In this document: positions 21,807 through 25,870 of the stretch, piece after piece
Layout of the letters: each line of letters begins with the position of its first letter
Numbering within the stretch: the stretch's first letter is position 1
IMG/VR virus record: IMGVR_UViG_3300007640_000204
Span: 1 to 25,870 of that record
Direction: 5' to 3' (one strand)
Length of the DNA stretch: 25,870 nt
Source: a virus
The notes under the pieces: model-generated
What the model was told of the DNA's origin: nothing
Database searches by the model: none
What the model saw: the letters and a program-made list of their open reading frames with translations, nothing else
Translations under genes and position numbers: made by a program

Positions 21807-22361
21807 TCAAAGAATTCGGTACGGGTTCAACAAAGCACTGACTGCAAATGGGACTTCTTCGACGTTGCGACCCGCTGCGACCAAATTACGTCTGTCGTAG
21901 AAATGCGCCGTCAAAAGTTTGATTGCATGAATTACGGGTTCTGGTATTTCGTCGACTGCATGTCCAATTGTCAAGTTCACTTGCACTGCGTTCAGCGTGT
22001 CGTCATACACGGACGGCGGGTCGTTCCAAGCAATGCGTGCAACAGTGCTTTTCAAATCGTAATAATAGCCCGAAACGGCAAGCGCTTGCAGCGTGTTTCC
22101 AACGTCGTAATATGACACGCTTTCAATTGATACGACGGGACAAATTGGAACGCGCACGTTGAAGAATCCGTCCAAATAGAGAACAGCAGTGTCTTGTCCA
22201 AAATGCGTGTTGCAATAGTCTTCGACGTAACGAACAGCCGCGTTGCGCAAAGCACCAACCAAAGCGTCTTCGTCCGCGCTTGTTACGCGCAAAAAGTCTT
22301 TTGCGTCGTCGGTTGACAAAACGCTGCTTGCGTCGGTCGTGCTTGTGAATTCAATTGTCAT
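21807..22361 (-). CDS. Head-tail connector (gp6-like)
   Basis: A 184-aa helical connector of the HK97 gp6 type: STDDAKDFLRVTSADEDALV, RNAAVRYVEDYCNTHFG, then the strand region with VSIESVSYYDVGN and the C-terminal helix EPVIHAIKLLTAHFYDRR. The ATG at 22359-22361 is preferred. The frame continues upstream for 33 basic residues to a TTG at 22460 (GKRKVGVRWLNPKKFVEYLRKK), which may be a longer N-terminus or the remains of a gene broken when the plus-strand cassette arrived. No clear promoter was found ahead of it. Confidence 0.8.
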   Translation of the reverse strand: MTIEFTSTTDASSVLSTDDAKDFLRVTSADEDALVGALRNAAVRYVEDYCNTHFGQDTAVLYLDGFFNVRVPICPVVSIESVSYYDVGNTLQALAVSGYYYDLKSTVARIAWNDPPSVYDDTLNAVQVNLTIGHAVDEIPEPVIHAIKLLTAHFYDRRNLVAAGRNVEEVPFAVSALLNPYRIL

Positions 22362-22478
22362 GTCATTTTGCTTTTTGCGAAGATATTCCACGAATTTTTT
22401 TGGGTTAAGCCAACGCACACCAACCTTGCGTTTCCCGACTTCCAGCAAACTTTTCTTCAATTTTCTTGCATTTAGTCC

Positions 22479-22508
22479 TTGCCGTTCGGTCTTCCCACCA
22501 TATTATTG
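22479..22508 (+). promoter_or_regulatory. Bacteroidota-type promoter P1 (plus-strand class)
   Basis: TTG (22479-22481), 19 nt, TATTATTG (22501-22508). The -7 box deviates from TANNTTTG by one base, like the other two plus-strand promoters. The 22362-22478 stretch otherwise holds only the possible extension of the connector frame. Confidence 0.8.
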
Positions 22509-22537
22509 CAATGTCAAACAACGAAAAACAAACAGTC

Positions 22538-22705
22538 ATGAACAGCATTTACAACACCATTGCTTCAATCTTGAACAGCAACACAACAACTGAAGAAAAA
22601 ATTTCAGCGTTGTACACCGAACAAGCAAAGCACGCTGCAACAAAGCACATTTCCGACCGCGCGTGGTTCGCGTACTTGCGCGCAATTAAATCCTTGCAAG
22701 CATAA
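22538..22705 (+). CDS. Small hypothetical protein (55 aa)
   Basis: A 55-aa helical protein (MNSIYNTIASILNSNTTTEEK...) ending with AWFAYLRAIKSLQA. The start in ACAGTCATGAA at 22538 is used; an ATG at 22511 is almost at the transcription start and less likely. First gene behind P1. No family is recognised. Confidence 0.65.
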   Translation: MNSIYNTIASILNSNTTTEEKISALYTEQAKHAATKHISDRAWFAYLRAIKSLQA

Positions 22706-22719
22706 TCGAACAAACAACG

Positions 22720-22742
22720 CCCCCGTTCAAAGTGGACGGGGG
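22720..22742 (+). other. GC-rich hairpin between two genes (attenuator or weak terminator)
   Basis: CCCCCGT / ACGGGGG, 7 bp, 9-nt loop, followed by TTCATCATTC, a poor T tract. It would let part of the transcripts continue into the gene at 22765. Confidence 0.55.
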
Positions 22743-22764
22743 TTCATCATTCACACAAACAGTC

Positions 22765-23076
22765 ATGAACACAAAAATTCCAACAGTTGCAGAACGCAAC
22801 GAATGGTGCGAAACCATTCACGAAGACTGCGAAACGCTTTTGCGACAAGCAGCAAACATTGTTGCAGACATTTGTTGCATTGCCGTTCACAATACCAATT
22901 TGAACCGCGTCATGTACACTTGTGAAATGGTCACCGACGTTTTGTCCAATGACGACTTTCGCGCTTGTTGGGACGAACTTTGCGAAGCGTTTGGTCAATT
23001 GAACGTTTCGTTTTCTGAACATTCAGACTGCGTGACTTTTTACGTTCGCTTAAATCATGCCGAAATTTCACTGTAA
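22765..23076 (+). CDS. Acidic cysteine-rich hypothetical protein (103 aa)
   Basis: A 103-aa protein with eight cysteines (including CETIHEDCE, DICC, ACWDELCE) and a surplus of acidic residues, mostly helical. No zinc-site spacing is clear. Small acidic phage proteins are often inhibitors that mimic DNA, but that is only a thought. The ATG is in the conserved context, and its stop overlaps the next start (TAATG). Confidence 0.65.
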   Translation: MNTKIPTVAERNEWCETIHEDCETLLRQAANIVADICCIAVHNTNLNRVMYTCEMVTDVLSNDDFRACWDELCEAFGQLNVSFSEHSDCVTFYVRLNHAEISL

Positions 23077-23366
23077 TGAAAGCACAATTCATTGACACAT
23101 TCAGGGTTGCCGCGCCGTATGCGGCAGCCCTTAACAATGACGACTTCACTGCTTTGTCCAGTGACGAAAGAAAAATGTTGAACGACTTCGTTCAAGAAAG
23201 CGTGTCGTACATGTTTCGCGAATTCGGCGAATTCGAAGCAATAACATGGACACTTCCAATTCAACAAAGCGAAACGTTCTTTGCGCGTTGCGACATTTCG
23301 GGAATGTATGCAGACTGTCTTGAAGTTCGTTTGTACACGTTTTTGAAATTTACCGAAAACGACTGA
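23076..23366 (+). CDS. Hypothetical protein (96 aa)
   Basis: A 96-aa protein with a helical N-terminal half (SSDERKMLNDFVQESVSYMF) and a strand-rich C-terminal half (FEAITWTLPIQQSETFFARCD). No family is recognised. It is coupled to both neighbours: TAATG before, and the next ATG is 1 nt after its stop. Confidence 0.65.
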   Translation: MKAQFIDTFRVAAPYAAALNNDDFTALSSDERKMLNDFVQESVSYMFREFGEFEAITWTLPIQQSETFFARCDISGMYADCLEVRLYTFLKFTEND

Positions 23367-23367
23367 C

Positions 23368-23598
23368 ATGCGAACTTTTTACAACATTGACGCGGGCGTT
23401 TTTGTCACTGCTGAAAACAGAACAGAATTGTCAAACGCGCTGCAAAAACACGTTCTGAAAAAAGACGCAGCAATTCGAATTGCGAACGTTCTTTGGACGT
23501 TTGACGTCGTTTGGTCGCCCACATGGTTTTGCAAAGTTGAAGGGTTGATTTTGAAACAACCCACAACAAACAGCGTTGGCTTTGCACTTGCAGAATAG
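23368..23598 (+). CDS. Hypothetical protein (76 aa)
   Basis: A 76-aa protein with a strand-rich start (MRTFYNIDAGVFVTAENRTE), one helix with LSNALQKHVLKKDAA, and VLWTFDVVWSPTWFCKVEG. No family is recognised. It stands in the P1 unit directly after the 96-aa gene. Confidence 0.65.
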   Translation: MRTFYNIDAGVFVTAENRTELSNALQKHVLKKDAAIRIANVLWTFDVVWSPTWFCKVEGLILKQPTTNSVGFALAE

Positions 23599-23617
23599 AA
23601 ATTTTTAATTCATACAA

Positions 23618-24055
23618 ATGAACACAACAACACCAAAAGCGACACTGCTTCCGCTTATTCAAGACGCAGACAACGCGCTTGCGCGCTTGCTTCAAGTTTC
23701 GCCCGACGAATTGAACTGGACAACGCAGCAACTTCACCAAGTCATTTTGTTGCAAAGTCAATTGCGCGTGAAGCACGAAAGTTTGAAATTCGAACTGCGT
23801 GAAGCGCTTGAATTGCGACAAGACGAACGTTCCATGTTGTACGACGTTTGGAACGCAGTCAACATTGAACATTCAAAAATTGGGCGCAAGCCGCGACAAC
23901 TTGAAACTTTGGCGCGTCGTGAACTTGTCAAAGACATTGCACCGACGTCAAACAAGTCGACAAAATACGTTGTGACTGAAGAAGGGAAAACTGTTTTGTT
24001 TCAGTTGGGCTATATTGCGCAAGACGCGAAACAAACGCGTCTTCTGCTTGGTTAA
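23618..24055 (+). CDS. Hypothetical protein with possible winged-helix end (145 aa)
   Basis: A 145-aa protein. The first 85 residues are long charged helices (LHQVILLQSQLRVKHESLKF...), and the C-terminal part has a wing-like pattern (TKYVVTEEGKTVLFQLGY) of the type seen in winged-helix regulators. The DNA-binding reading is tentative. It is the last gene of the P1 unit and is followed by a terminator. Confidence 0.65.
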   Translation: MNTTTPKATLLPLIQDADNALARLLQVSPDELNWTTQQLHQVILLQSQLRVKHESLKFELREALELRQDERSMLYDVWNAVNIEHSKIGRKPRQLETLARRELVKDIAPTSNKSTKYVVTEEGKTVLFQLGYIAQDAKQTRLLLG

Positions 24056-24076
24056 CAGGTTATTGGTTGAGCGACG

Positions 24077-24112
24077 CAAGCGGGCATTTTTGTCCGCTTG
24101 TTTCGTTTCTTT
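24077..24112 (+). terminator. Intrinsic terminator of the P1 unit
   Basis: CAAGCGGGC / GTCCGCTTG (9 bp with one G-U pair, 6-nt loop) followed by TTTCGTTTCTTT. The next gene starts only 5 nt after this T-rich region and so relies on read-through. Confidence 0.75.
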
Positions 24113-24116
24113 GAAA

Positions 24117-24473
24117 ATGCAATTTCGACTTTCAACACGCTTCGTCATTTTGTTTGGTGAATGGGCGCTGAAAATTCCATTGTCAAAACGCGGATATTTG
24201 CAAGGAGTGAATGAACGCAAAACGTGGCACGCGTACAAACAAACAGACTTGCTTGTTCCGCTGCTTTGGTCGTTTTGCGGAGTTGTTTGTCAATCCCGCG
24301 CTTTTCCCGTTTCGTCAATTGAACACGAACACATTTTGAAAGTCGTTGATTCAATTCCGCATTTGAACGTGACAAAAACAGACTTGTTCAATTCTGCGAA
24401 CTGGGGGCGCTTGAACGGTCGTGTTGTTTTGCTTGACTACGGTTTGAACGAACGCGTTTCGAACATGTACTGA
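24117..24473 (+). CDS. Miniature protein-kinase-like protein (118 aa)
   Basis: A 118-aa protein whose order of motifs recalls a much shortened protein kinase: strand with a lysine (WALKIPLSKRG, like the VAIK lysine), helix with a glutamate (NERKTWHAYK, like helix C), a hinge-like region (PLLWSFCGVVCQSRAFP), a catalytic-loop-like TDLFNSANWG, and RVVLLDYG, which matches the DFG region. The glycine-rich loop and the whole C-lobe after DYG are absent. Spacing D-x5-N in the loop differs by one from the usual D-x4-N. Activity is uncertain; it could be an inhibitor or pseudokinase. Confidence 0.55.
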   Translation: MQFRLSTRFVILFGEWALKIPLSKRGYLQGVNERKTWHAYKQTDLLVPLLWSFCGVVCQSRAFPVSSIEHEHILKVVDSIPHLNVTKTDLFNSANWGRLNGRVVLLDYGLNERVSNMY

Positions 24474-24517
24474 ACAAACGCGACCGAAGAAAAATGCAAA
24501 GTTTTTGACTTTTTCCA

Positions 24518-24547
24518 TTGCCGTTCGAAAATGTCACCGTAGTATTG
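24518..24547 (+). promoter_or_regulatory. Bacteroidota-type promoter P2 (plus-strand class)
   Basis: TTG (24518-24520), 19 nt, TAGTATTG (24540-24547). The leader TGTCAAACAACAACAAACAAAC is close to that of P1. Confidence 0.8.
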
Positions 24548-24582
24548 TCATGTCAAACAACAACAAACAAACATTTTCAGTC

Positions 24583-24876
24583 ATGAAAAACAACAACAAC
24601 AACGACCGTTTCAACGTAACTGCTGAACAACTTTGCAACATTATTGACGACGCTTTTGAATTGGGCAAAACATACGCAACAGACGAATTGGAGTCTTGCC
24701 GCCCAATGAACACACGTCACGTTCCAGTTTACACAAACGCAGACGAATGGAACGCATTCATTGAAAAGAATGACGGACACACTTTTCATTCGGGCGACGC
24801 AAAGGCGGACATTCTGTGGAAGCACTTGCAGCACATTCTTCGCGACCGTTTTGCACAAACAGTTGCATTTGATTGA
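24583..24876 (+). CDS. Hypothetical acidic protein (97 aa)
   Basis: A 97-aa protein beginning with an Asn run (MKNNNNND) and then helices (VTAEQLCNIIDDAFELGKTYATDELES) and TNADEWNAFIEKNDGHTFHSGDAKAD. No family is recognised. The ATG at 24583 in TTCAGTCATGAAA is used. It is the first gene behind P2. Confidence 0.65.
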   Translation: MKNNNNNDRFNVTAEQLCNIIDDAFELGKTYATDELESCRPMNTRHVPVYTNADEWNAFIEKNDGHTFHSGDAKADILWKHLQHILRDRFAQTVAFD

Positions 24877-24888
24877 ATCAACGGACAA

Positions 24889-24947
24889 GGGGGCGCGCAA
24901 CGTTCAAAGGCGTACAAATGCGAAACGTCGAACAGCGCCCCCGTTTT
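24889..24947 (+). terminator. Probable terminator (long-loop hairpin)
   Basis: GGGGGCGC (24889-24896) pairs with GCGCCCCC (24935-24942) around a 38-nt loop, followed by GTTTTG. The long loop makes it weak or part of a larger fold. Confidence 0.5.
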
Positions 24948-24970
24948 GTCAAACATTGAAACAAGCAGAC

Positions 24971-25213
24971 ATGTCACAAGAAAATTCCCGCAACTTCGTC
25001 GCGTTCTTTTTTGAAGACGCTTGGTGTGAAGTTCACCGTCACTTTTCGTTCGAAGAAACGTCCTACCAAGTCAAATTCAAAGACGTCAATTGGATTGTCG
25101 AATTTGAAAACGACCCGTTCGCGTCAATGATAACAGACGAACGACGCGCTGAAGCGCTTCGTGGATTCGCAATTGGAGTCTTGCAAATGCTGAAGCAATT
25201 CAGCGAAAAATAA
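24971..25213 (+). CDS. Hypothetical acidic protein (80 aa)
   Basis: An 80-aa acidic protein (MSQENSRNFVAFFFEDAWCE...) with strands (YQVKFKDVNWIVEFEND) and a C-terminal helix (RRAEALRGFAIGVLQMLKQF). No family is recognised. It is the second gene of the P2 unit, after a hairpin. Confidence 0.65.
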   Translation: MSQENSRNFVAFFFEDAWCEVHRHFSFEETSYQVKFKDVNWIVEFENDPFASMITDERRAEALRGFAIGVLQMLKQFSEK

Positions 25214-25242
25214 AGTTTTTTCAAGAAACTTGAATTTTTCCA

Positions 25243-25272
25243 TTGCCGTTTGAAATGTTCGCCATATTATTG
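25243..25272 (+). promoter_or_regulatory. Bacteroidota-type promoter P3 (plus-strand class)
   Basis: TTG (25243-25245), 19 nt, TATTATTG (25265-25272). The leader is made of repeated AAAC units (AAACAAACAAACAAACAAAC). Confidence 0.8.
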
Positions 25273-25308
25273 CAGCAGAAACAAACAAACAAACAAACAC
25301 TTTCTGTC

Positions 25309-25563
25309 ATGTATTACATTACCTTCAACCCCGAAAAAGCAACCAAGAATGCAATGCGCAAAATTACCCAAGGATTGGGCAAGCATTACGAAATGCGCAC
25401 GCGCTTCAACTTCGTGACACAACGCGCGGAGGAATATGTTTGGTTCAAAGACGCGCAGCGCGGAATCATTGTTCCACCAAAGCACCGTCGTCAATTCAAC
25501 CGCTTCGTTCAGCAGAACTTTGACTTGGGTCACGAACGAAACATTGACTGGCGCAATTCTTGA
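25309..25563 (+). CDS. Hypothetical basic protein (84 aa)
   Basis: An 84-aa basic protein (MYYITFNPEKATKNAMRKI...) with a strand pattern (RTRFNFVTQRAEEYVWFKDAQ) and PPKHRRQFNRFVQQNF. The ATG at 25309 is used; the earlier in-frame start at 25243 lies in the promoter. It is the only gene behind P3 and ends just before the shared terminator. Possibly nucleic-acid binding; no family recognised. Confidence 0.7.
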   Translation: MYYITFNPEKATKNAMRKITQGLGKHYEMRTRFNFVTQRAEEYVWFKDAQRGIIVPPKHRRQFNRFVQQNFDLGHERNIDWRNS

Positions 25564-25567
25564 ACAC

Positions 25568-25601
25568 AAAAAAAGGGGACGCGCAGTGCGTCCCCCTTTT
25601 C
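25568..25601. terminator. Bidirectional terminator between convergent genes
   Basis: AAAAGGGGACGC / GCGTCCCCCTTTT with a short loop, with A-rich and T-rich flanks on both sides. It ends the plus-strand 84-aa gene and the minus-strand capsid gene. Confidence 0.85.
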
Positions 25602-25617
25602 TTTTCGTTGTCGTGTA

Positions 25618-25870
25618 TTACGCGACGACGTCCGTGCAGATGCTGAAAGCGCCCCCTTGACGAACAGCAACGTCGAAGTAACGGTTGACGTGCAACGTCA
25701 CTTGCGCATTTGCTGCGCTGCTGAATGGGTCGACAAGCAAATCCACGCCGCCGAAGTACGCAAGCAACAGCCCTTGACGGAAGTTTCCGAAAATGACTTG
25801 TCCCTCCGCAGCAGACGTGTTCGCAACGTGCGCTGTTGCACGCGCTGCGTATCCGTTGAACTGTCCGTTT
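25618..25870 (-). CDS. Major capsid protein, C-terminal part (HK97 fold)
   Basis: The frame enters at the window end and stops with TAA at 25618-25620. The 83 visible residues show the ending of HK97-fold capsid proteins: VIFGNFRQGLLLAYFGGVDLLVDPFS, AQVTLHVNRYFDVAVRQGGAFS, then the short tail CTDVVA. This is the A-domain/P-loop end that forms the capsomer contacts. It confirms that the structural operon continues to the right, and that the connector should normally follow it directly. Confidence 0.85.
   Translation of the reverse strand, partial: NGQFNGYAARATAHVANTSAAEGQVIFGNFRQGLLLAYFGGVDLLVDPFSSAANAQVTLHVNRYFDVAVRQGGAFSICTDVVA

Noticed and set aside
22362-22478. Promoter for the minus-strand tail operon
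   Set aside because: TATCTTCG occurs but has no TTG at the 19-nt distance; no convincing box was found, so the operon may be read from elsewhere or by another sigma factor.
1-25870. tRNA genes, CRISPR arrays, insertion sequences, integrase or attachment sites
   Set aside because: None was seen by eye. The short AAAC repeats in the P3 leader and Asn codon runs are too short and local to be arrays.

Overview
The window is a dense piece of a tailed (siphovirus-like) phage genome, or possibly a prophage, infecting a member of the Bacteroidota. Host assignment rests on six promoters of the Bacteroidota type (TTG, exactly 19 nt, then TANNTTTG or a one-base variant), A-rich leaders without Shine-Dalgarno sequences, and an M15/NinG/HTH gene set. 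No tRNA, CRISPR array, IS element or integrase was seen. Both ends cut through the gene map: the head operon (rest of the capsid gene, probably portal and large terminase) lies outside, so the map is probably circularly permuted.

Layout, read in the direction of transcription. (1) Minus strand, 25870-25618: C-terminus of the major capsid protein. (2) Plus strand, 22479-25601: an inverted cassette of nine small genes with three promoters and its own terminators, set between the capsid gene and the head-tail connector; one product looks like a miniature protein kinase. (3) Minus strand, 22361-10884: connector, head closure, gp10-like, tail completion, a glycosyltransferase, major tail protein, tail assembly chaperones with a -1 frameshift site, tape measure, and a 1588-aa fibre/receptor-binding protein ending in a discoidin-like domain. 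(4) 10880-9705: lysis genes (XhlA-like, M15 peptidase, small membrane protein). (5) 9547-7392: small accessory genes in short units, each with promoter and terminator. (6) 7341-4954: recombination/ssDNA functions (PD-(D/E)XK exonuclease, OB-fold/SSB-like protein) ending with a small HTH regulator. (7) Past a terminator hairpin, 4909-69: replication initiator, a possible helicase loader, two NinG-like nucleases, ParB-like protein, ABC ATPase and GNAT domain, small terminase, SAM methyltransferase and HNH endonuclease.

The genes are tightly coupled, with many ATGA stop/start overlaps. The strongest unusual points are: an A10 tract where a -1 frameshift would join the ABC ATPase to a GNAT domain; a matching A9 tract in the tail chaperone genes; a family of near-identical promoters that falls into two strand-specific classes, the minus class carrying a dyad over the -7 box; the inverted cassette with its mini-kinase; long out-of-frame gene overlaps; and an apparent complete lack of GATC and AGCT. 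All counts and hairpins were read by eye.
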